From Cyclobacteriaceae bacterium (GTDB lineage: Bacteria; Bacteroidota; Bacteroidia; Cytophagales; Cyclobacteriaceae), in the NCBI GenBank assembly GCA_016786495.1, contig JAEUUJ010000042.1, positions 1-37,153 of the forward strand: a stretch of DNA of 37,153 nucleotides. The letters are read 5' to 3'. The notes under the pieces were generated by a model. It ran no database searches and had not been told where the DNA came from. It saw only the letters and a program-made list of their open reading frames with translations. Of the stretch, positions 16,700-23,954 are shown piece after piece. The translations under genes and the position numbers were made by a program. The stretch's first letter is position 1; every line of letters begins with the position of its first letter.

Positions 16700-17764
16700 A
16701 TGTTGGTTGAAGTCCATACACCACAAACGATCACCGGCCAGGACCTGGACGTTTATTTACAACGCGGCTGGTTCCGGATGGGACACACAATCTTTACAAC
16801 TAACTTTGCGCATGTAAAAGATAAGATTCTCAGCACCATCTGGCTGCGCATTAAACTGAGCGCATATTCAACCGACCGGGCATATCGGGAGTTGTGCAAA
16901 CGGTATACACGTTTTACCGTCTCCATACAACCGGCAGAGATCACCCCTGAAAAGGAAACTTTATTCACACGCTACCGCGAATCACTCACCTTCCCCGTGA
17001 GCGAATCGCTGCAGCATCTTTTGTTTGGTAAAGAAACTGAAACAGTATATCAAACGTATGAAGTTACCGTTCGCGATAATGAACAACTTTTTGCGTGTGG
17101 TTTTTTTGACCTTGGTGGAAACAGCGCGGAAGGAATCGTGTCGTTTTACGATCCGGCGTATAAGAAATACAGCCCCGGCAAGTTTGTGATCTATTCGAAA
17201 GTGCAGTACTGCAAGGATCTTGGGCTGGAGTATTTCTACCCGGGTTACTTTGTTCCGGGTAATCCCTATTTTGATTACAAGCTGAGCATCGGCCGGAATG
17301 CGTTGCAATTCCTGCAGCTTGCTTCCGGTGAATGGCGCGGGATGGAGTTGTTCGCTCCAGCGGATATTCCGGTTGAAGCCATGCGCATAAAGCTTGAGCA
17401 GATGCAGACCGCACTTCAGCAAACCGGGGTGGAGAGCCATGTACTAAAATATGAGTTCTTTGATGCGGGCCTGATTCCTGACATGCGAAACTCCGGCCTG
17501 CTGGATTTTCCGTTGTTTCTGTTGATCGGACCGCTTTCGGATGAGCCTGCCGGAATAATCATTGTGTATGATGTTCGGGATGACGCGTTCCACCTGCTGG
17601 TATGCATGCCGGTGTGGAAACCCGATCGAACCAATCCGGATGCTTCGTTCTATTCATCCTACTTTATAAAACCGGTGCAGGAGATTTATGCAACGGCCGA
17701 TGTGCTCATTTTATCCGCGCTGCTTACCCAGTTGACTCAAAAAGATATTACAACAGAAAAATAA
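16700..17764 (+). CDS. Arginyl-tRNA--protein transferase (ATE/Bpt) homologue, atypical
   Basis: A 354-residue protein. Residues 15-95 resemble the ATE N-terminal part (YLQRGWFRMG at 19-28, STIWLRIKL, RYTRFTVSIQPAEITPEKETLFTRYRES). Residues 145-195 resemble the ATE C-terminal GNAT-like core: SFYDPAYKKYSPGKF (148-162), LGLEYFYPGYFVP, FDYK. Classical ATE proteins have a CxxC-type cysteine cluster near the N-terminus, just after the GW-R motif. Here that position reads MGHTIFTTNF, with no cysteine. Residues 200-354 are an extension I cannot assign. If active, it would transfer an aminoacyl group from tRNA to protein N-termini (N-degron marking), but the acceptor and donor may differ. It is followed 10 bp later by the mini zinc-finger gene. 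Confidence 0.7.
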   Translation: MLVEVHTPQTITGQDLDVYLQRGWFRMGHTIFTTNFAHVKDKILSTIWLRIKLSAYSTDRAYRELCKRYTRFTVSIQPAEITPEKETLFTRYRESLTFPVSESLQHLLFGKETETVYQTYEVTVRDNEQLFACGFFDLGGNSAEGIVSFYDPAYKKYSPGKFVIYSKVQYCKDLGLEYFYPGYFVPGNPYFDYKLSIGRNALQFLQLASGEWRGMELFAPADIPVEAMRIKLEQMQTALQQTGVESHVLKYEFFDAGLIPDMRNSGLLDFPLFLLIGPLSDEPAGIIIVYDVRDDAFHLLVCMPVWKPDRTNPDASFYSSYFIKPVQEIYATADVLILSALLTQLTQKDITTEK

Positions 17765-17774
17765 CCCTCACGCC

Positions 17775-17963
17775 ATGTTTATCCGCCTGTTTGTATTTGC
17801 GATTTTATTCGGCATCGTCTGGTTCATCGTCAAACTTGTTATGAATGCCGCTGACGGAACGGTAAAGTGTTCACGCTGCGATGGTAAGGGTTACTGGTAC
17901 GGTGCACGTGAACGCGAACGCTGCGATTGGTGTAAAGGCAGCGGACGGTTGCCAAAGCGATAG
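17775..17963 (+). CDS. Mini membrane protein with DnaJ-type zinc-ribbon repeats
   Basis: A 62-residue protein: one N-terminal transmembrane helix (about residues 3-23), then two CxxCxGxG elements, CSRCDGKG (32-39) and CDWCKGSG (50-57). This is the repeat that binds one zinc ion in the DnaJ cysteine-rich domain, reduced to a single zinc site and tethered to the membrane. There is no J domain. It begins 10 bp after the ATE-like gene, so translational coupling is likely. Its role may be redox-sensing or peptide-binding, but that is speculative. Confidence 0.8.
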   Translation: MFIRLFVFAILFGIVWFIVKLVMNAADGTVKCSRCDGKGYWYGARERERCDWCKGSGRLPKR

Positions 17964-17989
17964 ATACCCTTCGGCAACAATCAAATTCT

Positions 17990-17997
17990 TACCTTTG
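17990..17997 (+). promoter_or_regulatory. -7 element for the pseudouridine synthase gene
   Basis: TACCTTTG is an exact TAnnTTTG match 14 bp before ATG 18012, which would give a near-leaderless transcript. The -33 region is poor (TTCG at 17970-17973). Confidence 0.5.
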
Positions 17998-18011
17998 CCG
18001 CTCATTGATTC

Positions 18012-18740
18012 ATGAAAGCGGCCAAACTGAAAATAGAAGATCTGATTTTGTGGGAAGACGAAGATTACTTCGCGCTCAACAAGCCTCCTTTTATTGCCAC
18101 GCTTCAAGACCGTGCTGACGAAACCAACCTGCTCGACCTGGCGAAACGTTACCACGCGGATTCACAGGCATGCCACCGCCTCGACAAAGACACTTCCGGG
18201 GTAATCGTTTTTGCCAAAAATCCGGAAGCGTACCGCCGACTGGCCATGCAGTTCGAGGCCCGAAAGGTTCAAAAGGTATATCATGCCGTGGTCGATGGCA
18301 TTCATAATTTTAAGGAGGAACTGGTGGATGCACCGATCCTCAAGCAGGATGATGGGATATCCAAAATCAGCAAGGCCGGCAAGCCGGCTCAAACCTGGTT
18401 TACATCCCTGCAGTCGTACCGGAATCACACCCTGGTTGAATGCCGGCCTATCACGGGCAGAATGCACCAGATCAGGATCCATCTTTCTTTGTTGAATGCC
18501 AGCATCACCGGTGACGAACTCTATGGCGGTAAGCCATTTTACCTTTCGAGCGTAAAACGGGGATTTAACCTGAAAAAGCATACGGAGGAGGAGCCTTTCA
18601 TGAAACGGATGGCACTTCACGCTAAGTCGCTGGAATTCAGCAATCTCAAGCACGAAACCGTCACGATCGAGGCCCCGTACCCAAAAGATTTTCAGGCACT
18701 GGTCAGGCAGTTGGAACTCAATTCTGGTATCAGGTCTTAG
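18012..18740 (+). CDS. RluA-family RNA pseudouridine synthase
   Basis: A 242-residue protein with the RluA signature HRLDKDTSGVIVFAK (residues 55-69), where Asp58 is the catalytic nucleophile. It also has ARKVQKVYHAVVDG and the C-terminal ITGRMHQIRIHLS motif. There is no N-terminal S4 domain, so it belongs to the short RluA/TruC-like group. It isomerises uridine in rRNA or tRNA; the target base cannot be told. It ends 189 bp before the ribosomal protein genes and is probably transcribed separately. Confidence 0.93.
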   Translation: MKAAKLKIEDLILWEDEDYFALNKPPFIATLQDRADETNLLDLAKRYHADSQACHRLDKDTSGVIVFAKNPEAYRRLAMQFEARKVQKVYHAVVDGIHNFKEELVDAPILKQDDGISKISKAGKPAQTWFTSLQSYRNHTLVECRPITGRMHQIRIHLSLLNASITGDELYGGKPFYLSSVKRGFNLKKHTEEEPFMKRMALHAKSLEFSNLKHETVTIEAPYPKDFQALVRQLELNSGIRS

Positions 18741-18848
18741 TCAACATTGGTCATCCCGAATTAGCCAGAGGCTGTGGGTTTCGAATATTTAGTCCCCGTC
18801 CCCCTAATTCCAAATACCTGACTCCCGGTCTGAAAACCCTGATTCCCT

Positions 18849-18880
18849 CTTGGATTTCAATTCCGATAAGTTTACCTTTG
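18849..18880 (+). promoter_or_regulatory. Promoter of the rplM-rpsI-rpsB-tsf cluster
   Basis: CTTG (18849-18852, one mismatch to the -33 TTTG) is followed 20 bp later by TACCTTTG (18873-18880), an exact -7 match. This is the best-formed Bacteroidota promoter in the window. The leader of about 42 nt contains a hairpin, CCCTT at 18884-18888 pairing with AAGGG at 18897-18901, which could be a site for ribosomal-protein autoregulation. The rest of the 189-bp gap 18741-18929 shows nothing I can identify. Confidence 0.72.
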
Positions 18881-18929
18881 TGTCCCTTTTCAAAAGAAGG
18901 GGTGAAAATCATCGATTTTAACAGTAAAA

Positions 18930-19379
18930 ATGGATCATTTAAGCTATAAAACCGCACACGCCAACAAGGCTACGGTTGAGAAAAATTGGGTTCTGGTTGA
19001 CGCGAAAGACCAGGTTTTAGGCCGCGTGGCGAGCCAGATTGCCAAAATTATTCGCGGTAAACACAAGACCAGCTACACGCCAAATGTTGACTGTGGCGAT
19101 CACGTGATCGTTATCAACGCTGAGAAGGTAAAACTGACCGGCAAAAAGTGGACTGACCGCGTGTTGTTTACCCACTCAGGTTATCCGGGCGGTCAGCGTG
19201 AGCACACGCCTAAGTTGATCCGTGAAAAGCACCCTGTGCGTCTCGTGGAGTGGGCTGTACGCGGCATGCTTCCCAAGAACAAACTGGGTAATGAGTTGTA
19301 CAGAAGCCTGCACGTTTATGTAGGTTCTGAGCACCCTCACACAGCACAACAACCTAAAGAACTTAAGTTTAAACTATAA
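18930..19379 (+). CDS. rplM: 50S ribosomal protein L13
   Basis: A 149-residue protein with the L13 core: WVLVDAKDQVLGRVASQIA, GKHKTSYTPNVDCGDHVIVINAEKVKLTGKK, HSGYPGG, and the RGMLPKNKLG signature. L13 is an early-assembly protein of the large subunit and binds 23S rRNA. It is first in the cluster and is followed 3 bp later by rpsI, the universal rplM-rpsI pairing. It has a strong promoter at 18849-18880. Confidence 0.98.
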   Translation: MDHLSYKTAHANKATVEKNWVLVDAKDQVLGRVASQIAKIIRGKHKTSYTPNVDCGDHVIVINAEKVKLTGKKWTDRVLFTHSGYPGGQREHTPKLIREKHPVRLVEWAVRGMLPKNKLGNELYRSLHVYVGSEHPHTAQQPKELKFKL

Positions 19380-19382
19380 TTA

Positions 19383-19769
19383 ATGGATAATTTCAACGCA
19401 ACGGGTAGAAGGAAAACTTCAGTAGCCAGAGTTTACGTAACTCCGGGGAAAGGTGACATCACTGTGAACGCCCGTGATCTCAAGGAATATTTCATTTCTG
19501 AGATTCACCAAACCATGGTTAAGCAGCCCCTCGTGGCGCTTAAAGCCGAGAATCAGTTCGATGTGAGCATTAACGTAGAAGGAGGCGGTATCAAAGGCCA
19601 GGCTGAAGCAATTCGCTTAGGCATTGCCCGCGCACTTGTGCAATCTAATGCCGAGAACAAACCAACGCTGAGAAAAGAAGGTTTTGTAACCCGCGACTCA
19701 CGCATGGTGGAACGTAAGAAGCCAGGCAGAAGAAAGGCGAGAAGAAGATTCCAGTTCAGCAAACGTTAA
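19383..19769 (+). CDS. rpsI: 30S ribosomal protein S9
   Basis: A 128-residue protein with the S9 features: ATGRRKTSVARVYVTPGKGDITVN, GGGIKGQAEAIRLGIARAL and the terminal RDSRMVERKKPGRRKARRRFQFSKR. The final Lys-Arg tail reaches the P-site tRNA anticodon in the ribosome. It is tightly coupled to rplM (3-bp gap) and followed 18 bp later by rpsB. Confidence 0.98.
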   Translation: MDNFNATGRRKTSVARVYVTPGKGDITVNARDLKEYFISEIHQTMVKQPLVALKAENQFDVSINVEGGGIKGQAEAIRLGIARALVQSNAENKPTLRKEGFVTRDSRMVERKKPGRRKARRRFQFSKR

Positions 19770-19787
19770 TCTAAAACATCGAAAAAC

Positions 19788-20549
19788 ATGTCTAAAAAAC
19801 TTACATACCAGGATTTGCTGGACGCAGGTGTACACTTTGGTCACCTTACCCGCAAATGGAACCCGAAGATGGCTGAGTACATCTTCATGGAAAATAACGG
19901 CATTCACCTGATCGACCTCAACAAAACGCTTACCTGCGTGGAAGAGGCTGGCTTCGCACTGAAAAACATCGTGCGCTCAGGCCGCAAGATCATGTTCGTA
20001 GCAACCAAAAAGCAGGCTAAAGATATCGTATCAGAAGAAGCAAAGCGTCTCAACATGCCATACGTAACAGAACGTTGGTTGGGTGGAATGCTTACCAACT
20101 TCGCTACGATCCGCAAATCGTTGAAGAAGCTTTCTCAGATTGATAAGCTGATGAAAGACGAAGCGTATAACAACCTGGCAAAGAAAGAAAGATTGATGCT
20201 CGGTCGCGAGAAGGCAAAGCTTGAAAAACAGCTTGGCGGTATCGTTGACCTGAATCGCCTTCCGGCAGCGTTGTTTGTGATTGACGTGAAGCGCGAGCAC
20301 ATCGCGGTAGCAGAAGCACAAAAGCTGAACATCCCGGTGTTTGCAATGGTTGATACAAACTCAGATCCTTCTGTGGTTGATTTCCCAATCCCGGCTAACG
20401 ATGATGCGTTCAAGTCAATTTCGTTGATCACCAAGCACATCGGTGAAGTGATCGAAGAAGCATTGAACGAGCGTAAGAAGGACAAGGAAGAGGCTTCCCA
20501 GAAGCGTGACGAAGAAGAGAAAAGAAAAGTAGACGAGCCGGTAGCGTAG
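19788..20549 (+). CDS. rpsB: 30S ribosomal protein S2
   Basis: A 253-residue protein. Landmarks are [70 protein letters not shown] and [19 protein letters not shown]. The C-terminal 30 residues are a charged Lys/Glu helix ([18 protein letters not shown]), typical of Bacteroidota S2. S2 binds the 30S platform late in assembly. The rpsB-tsf pair is near universal; here the two are separated by 96 bp containing strong inverted repeats. Confidence 0.98.
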   Translation: MSKKLTYQDLLDAGVHFGHLTRKWNPKMAEYIFMENNGIHLIDLNKTLTCVEEAGFALKNIVRSGRKIMFVATKKQAKDIVSEEAKRLNMPYVTERWLGGMLTNFATIRKSLKKLSQIDKLMKDEAYNNLAKKERLMLGREKAKLEKQLGGIVDLNRLPAALFVIDVKREHIAVAEAQKLNIPVFAMVDTNSDPSVVDFPIPANDDAFKSISLITKHIGEVIEEALNERKKDKEEASQKRDEEEKRKVDEPVA

Positions 20550-20567
20550 TCGGCTTGCCAATACATA

Positions 20568-20625
20568 GGGCATTAGGAATCGGGCAAAAGGCAACCACCT
20601 AATGCCCACTCCTAATGCCTTTTTT
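20568..20625 (+). terminator. Alternative-hairpin attenuator/partial terminator between rpsB and tsf
   Basis: GGGCATTAGGA (20568-20578) can pair perfectly over 10 bp with either CCTAATGCCC (20598-20607) or TCCTAATGCC (20610-20619). The second is followed by six T (20620-20625). The two pairings are mutually exclusive, and only the distal one looks like an intrinsic terminator. It could lower tsf relative to rpsB, or be a remnant of a palindromic repeat. Confidence 0.55.
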
Positions 20626-20645
20626 CATTTTAAAAAATAAGAATC

Positions 20646-21479
20646 ATGTCAACTATTTCAGCAGCAGACGTAAACAAATTAAGGCAGATGACCGGTGCCG
20701 GTATGATGGATTGTAAGAAAGCCCTCACCGAAGCAGAAGGTGATTTCGAAAAGGCCATTGAGATATTAAGAAAGAAAGGCCAGAAAGTTTCTGCGTCCCG
20801 CTCAGACCGTGATGCAAAAGAAGGTTCTGTGTTTGTGAAGACGTCAGCCGACAACAAAGAAGCGGTGCTCATCGCCCTGAACTGTGAAACAGACTTCGTA
20901 GGTAAGAACGAAGAATTCCAGACCCTCGGCAAGCAGATCGTGGAAACAGCCTTCAACAAGAAGCCTGCAACGAAAGAAGCATTGCTCAACGAGAAAATCG
21001 GTGACCTTTCCATCAACGATAAGATTGTTGAACTGGTGGGTAAAATCGGTGAGAAGATTGAAGTGAGCGAATACATCCACATGAAAGGGGAGGCAATCGT
21101 TCCGTACATCCACGCGGGTTCAAAACTCGGTGTGCTCGTTTCCTTGAAAGGTGTTAACGGTAAAGATGTGACCGATGCCGGTAAGGACGTAGGTATGCAA
21201 ATCGCTGCCATGAATCCGGTTGCGGTTGATGAAAGTCAGGTTGATAAGAGTGTGATTGAAAAAGAAATGGAGATCGCGAAAGCTCAGATCCTGGCAGAAG
21301 GCAAGCCTGAAAATATGGTTGAAAAAATCGCTCAGGGTAAGCTGAACAAGTTCTTCAAGGAAAGCACCCTGTTACCACAGGCTTTCGTGAAGGATAACTC
21401 GAAGTCAGTAGCGCAATACCTCGACAGCGTATCGAAAGGGTTAACCGTGGCTGAGTTCAAGCGTGTATCGATTGGATAA
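20646..21479 (+). CDS. tsf: Translation elongation factor Ts
   Basis: A 277-residue protein. The N-terminal UBA-like domain carries the EF-Ts signature LRQMTGAGMMDCKKALTEAEGD. The core has NCETDFVGKNEEFQTL, which includes the conserved TDFV motif that contacts EF-Tu. The core domain continues through SEYIHMKGEAIVPYIHAGSKLGVLV, and the C-terminal module has LLPQAFVKD. It exchanges GDP for GTP on EF-Tu. Its length is normal for Bacteroidota. An intrinsic terminator follows directly. Confidence 0.98.
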   Translation: MSTISAADVNKLRQMTGAGMMDCKKALTEAEGDFEKAIEILRKKGQKVSASRSDRDAKEGSVFVKTSADNKEAVLIALNCETDFVGKNEEFQTLGKQIVETAFNKKPATKEALLNEKIGDLSINDKIVELVGKIGEKIEVSEYIHMKGEAIVPYIHAGSKLGVLVSLKGVNGKDVTDAGKDVGMQIAAMNPVAVDESQVDKSVIEKEMEIAKAQILAEGKPENMVEKIAQGKLNKFFKESTLLPQAFVKDNSKSVAQYLDSVSKGLTVAEFKRVSIG

Positions 21480-21504
21480 TTGAAGTAACAAGTTGAATAG
21501 AAAG

Positions 21505-21529
21505 AAGGAGCTGAAAGGCTCCTTTTTTT
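21505..21529 (+). terminator. Intrinsic terminator after tsf
   Basis: AAGGAGC (21505-21511) pairs with GCTCCTT (21518-21524) around the loop TGAAAG and is followed by a T-run to 21529. Twenty bases of it (21509-21528) recur exactly at 22273-22292. Confidence 0.88.
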
Positions 21530-21566
21530 ATTTGTGAAACTGCGTTAACTTGTCGTTACCCTATTT

Positions 21567-22181
21567 ATGAAAAATTTTTTTACGGTTTTGCTTTTGGGCG
21601 CCTCATCATGTTTGATGGCACAACATACTTTTGGAATTACAGGCGGTGCACAATTAACGAGCTTGCATAGTCGTGATGACTTGAATAATTTTCCCGACCC
21701 TCAGATTGGTTTTCGTTTGGGGGCTCTTTATGAGTATGAATTCGCAGAGAAATTCGGACTTCGAACAGAACTTGGTTATTCTTTGACGGGGGGAAAGACC
21801 TACCGATCAGAACATCTTTATCTCAGCTACATTTCCCTTCCAATACTTGGAGTTTACAGTCCCGTTAAAAAGCTCAACGTTTACCTGGGACCGGAGTTGA
21901 ATGTTTTTCTTGATGATCACGCTACAGGGCCAGCGTACAATTCGAATGAATTTAAACGGTTTGATTTTGGAGTTAGTCTAGGAAGCGAGTTTCGCATCAC
22001 TGAATCTTTTGGAGTATCGCTTCGGAATTATTTTGGCTTGATTCATTCAAGTGAGCTCGATTCAAAAGATCTTGCTCCCATACAGGATGGTGACCCCATA
22101 ATGGGTTATGAAGGACGTATTATAAAGTTCAATCGACATAATATCCTGCAACTGTCTGTGATTTATTTTTTTAAGAAATAG
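21567..22181 (+). CDS. Outer-membrane beta-barrel protein (PorT-like)
   Basis: A 204-residue protein with a signal peptide (about 1-18, ending LMAQ) and a series of amphipathic beta strands: FGITGGAQLTSL, IGFRLGALYEYEF, FGLRTELGYSLTGG, LSYISLPILGVYSP, LNVYLGPELNVFL, FDFGVSLGSEFRI, FGVSLRNYFGLIH. It ends in LQLSVIYFFKK with a terminal aromatic near the C-terminus. This matches the Bacteroidota 'outer membrane beta-barrel/PorT' domain of eight or so strands. The ligand is unknown. It looks more AT-rich than its neighbours and is bracketed by duplicated terminators, hinting that it was added after the tsf cluster was established. Confidence 0.85.
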   Translation: MKNFFTVLLLGASSCLMAQHTFGITGGAQLTSLHSRDDLNNFPDPQIGFRLGALYEYEFAEKFGLRTELGYSLTGGKTYRSEHLYLSYISLPILGVYSPVKKLNVYLGPELNVFLDDHATGPAYNSNEFKRFDFGVSLGSEFRITESFGVSLRNYFGLIHSSELDSKDLAPIQDGDPIMGYEGRIIKFNRHNILQLSVIYFFKK

Positions 22182-22272
22182 GAAGCTAGTTGTTATTCTT
22201 TTTCTATTTATTCTATCGTTCTCAAGTCAAGTTAGGTTCATTGGTAATTGATTAAGAAGTTCAATAAAAAGT

Positions 22273-22292
22273 AGCTGAAAGGCTCCTTTTTT
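22273..22292 (+). terminator. Degenerate duplicate of the tsf terminator
   Basis: AGCTGAAAGGCTCCTTTTTT is identical to 21509-21528. The upstream half of the stem is degraded (AGTAGC instead of AGGAGC, one mismatch), so the hairpin is weaker but still has a T-run. It terminates the beta-barrel gene. Confidence 0.7.
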
Positions 22293-22353
22293 GTTAGTTA
22301 CCTTTTTCCGCCCAGGCGTATTAGTGCGTTAACCGGCTCCCCCCGGGTTTTCT

Positions 22354-22737
22354 ATGAAAACTGTTCTATTGATCGAAGACGAAAGCACCTTTCAGATGAT
22401 TGGCAAGATTATGCTGCGTACCGTGGGCTTGCCGCCTGGAAATTTCTACAGCGCCCAAACAGGAAAAGAGGCGATTGAGTTACTTGATAAACTCCATTCA
22501 GAAGGTAAATCCTTACCGGATTTGATCCTGCTGGATGTATTCATGCCCATCATGGACGGTTTTGGATTCCTGGAAGCGTATTCGAAAAAAGACTACCCGA
22601 AAGGTCATGTTAAAATTATTGCACTGACCTCTTCTCACGATCCGCGCGACATGGAACGGATGAAGCAGTACGGTGTGATGGAATACATGACCAAACCGCT
22701 GGAGGAAGGTAAGATCAGGGCTGAGCTCGGATTGTAA
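22354..22737 (+). CDS. Single-domain response regulator (receiver only)
   Basis: A 127-residue CheY-like protein: acidic pair in LIEDEST (Glu8, Asp9), phosphoacceptor Asp in LILLDVFMPIMDGF (about residue 60), Thr/Ser in ALTSSHD, and Lys in YMTKPLEEGKI. There is no output domain. TACCTTTT (22299-22306) could be its -7 element. It has its own context and no neighbouring kinase. It is unrelated in detail to the receiver at 4895-5290, since the loops differ. Confidence 0.92.
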   Translation: MKTVLLIEDESTFQMIGKIMLRTVGLPPGNFYSAQTGKEAIELLDKLHSEGKSLPDLILLDVFMPIMDGFGFLEAYSKKDYPKGHVKIIALTSSHDPRDMERMKQYGVMEYMTKPLEEGKIRAELGL

Positions 22738-22751
22738 CGCCTCTTTCCGGG

Positions 22752-23951
22752 TTAAATAAAATCCAGTGTTTTAAATTGCCCGTTCAGAACTGAGTTGCTG
22801 CTCGTATCGAGCCACTTATTCAGCACGGTCGCATACACACTCCTGAAATCAACCTCATGAATCAGGTCGCCCTGGTCGAGCCGCGACAAATCAGGCGTTC
22901 CGCTGATGAAGCCTTTTTGCTTCAGGTTTTTTCCGATAACAAACAGATTGTTCGCTGTGCCATGATCCGTGCCACCGCTGGCATTTTGCGAAACTCTTCT
23001 GCCGAACTCCGAGAAAGTCATCACCAGAACATCCTGGAATCGATTATTCTTTTCAAGGTCGGACACGAAGGCGGAAACCGACTCTGCATAAATTTTTAAC
23101 AGTCGTTCGTGTTCCGGTTGTTGGCGAACGTGTGTATCGAATCCGGAAAGCGATACATAATAAACTTTTGTTGATAAGCCTGAATTAATCAACTCAGCAA
23201 CAGTTTTCAACTGTCCGGCAAATGCGTAGTCGGGGTACAGCGAGTTCGATTTGTATACGTTCGATTTATCGTAAATGTAATCAGCGGAGGAAGTTGCTTC
23301 AGCCAGCGTTTTATAGAGGTAATTTAGTGATGGCTCGGTAGCATCAACCGGGTTTTTGACAATCTTCTGAAAGTAGTTGTTGTGCAGAATCTGGTAAAGC
23401 TTTCGCGGATTTTTTATCGCCATGCCTTTAATGTTCTCACCTTTCAGCGCGAGGCTTAGCATGTCGTCAATTTCAACCGCCTGGTGGGCAATGTTGCAAT
23501 TTGTGCAACTCGCATCAAGGTATCGGCCGATCCAGCCGGTGTTCAGATACTGATCCGAATCGCTGGCGGTATGCCAGATATCCATCGACCGGAAATGGGA
23601 ACGGTCGGGGTTAGGGTAACCCACGTTGTTAATCACCGCCAGATAACCTTTATCGTACAACTCATTCAGCTTTGCGAGAGCAGGATGAAAACCAAGTTCA
23701 TCGCTTGCGCGCAGCACACTGGCTTTTGAAAGTGCGAGTTGAGGCCGAAGCGTGTAATACAGGTCGTTGTTGTACGGCACAATGGTGTTCAAACCATCGT
23801 TTCCCCCGGAAAGCTGGATAACTACCAGAATCTTTTGCCCTTCCGGCAGCATCATCGGGTTTGCTTCCAGCGATTTCAGAAAACCGGGCAACAGCATTGT
23901 TCCGGCCGTGGCCAGTGCTGATTTCTTTAGAAACTCGCGTCTTGTGCTCAT
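22752..23951 (-). CDS. DUF1501 domain-containing protein, Tat-exported
   Basis: A 399-residue protein with a twin-arginine signal (TRREFLKKSALATAGTMLLPGF). The DUF1501 domain belongs to the alkaline phosphatase/sulfatase-like superfamily: LVVIQLSGGNDGLNTIVPYND, HPALAKLNELYDKGYLAVINNVGYPNPDRSHF, GFDTHVRQ, VMTFSEFGRRV and GGTDHGTANNLFVIG. These Asp/His positions suggest a metal-dependent hydrolase, but no reaction is known. It starts 3 bp after the stop of the DUF1800 gene, a pairing seen widely in Bacteroidota, Planctomycetes and Proteobacteria. Confidence 0.95.
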   Translation of the reverse strand: MSTRREFLKKSALATAGTMLLPGFLKSLEANPMMLPEGQKILVVIQLSGGNDGLNTIVPYNNDLYYTLRPQLALSKASVLRASDELGFHPALAKLNELYDKGYLAVINNVGYPNPDRSHFRSMDIWHTASDSDQYLNTGWIGRYLDASCTNCNIAHQAVEIDDMLSLALKGENIKGMAIKNPRKLYQILHNNYFQKIVKNPVDATEPSLNYLYKTLAEATSSADYIYDKSNVYKSNSLYPDYAFAGQLKTVAELINSGLSTKVYYVSLSGFDTHVRQQPEHERLLKIYAESVSAFVSDLEKNNRFQDVLVMTFSEFGRRVSQNASGGTDHGTANNLFVIGKNLKQKGFISGTPDLSRLDQGDLIHEVDFRSVYATVLNKWLDTSSNSVLNGQFKTLDFI

Positions 23952-23954
23952 AGG

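Noticed and set aside
20630-21211. Long open frame (193 codons) antisense to tsf
   Set aside because: It mirrors the codon pattern of tsf, has no protein-like domain or start context, and tsf is unambiguous.
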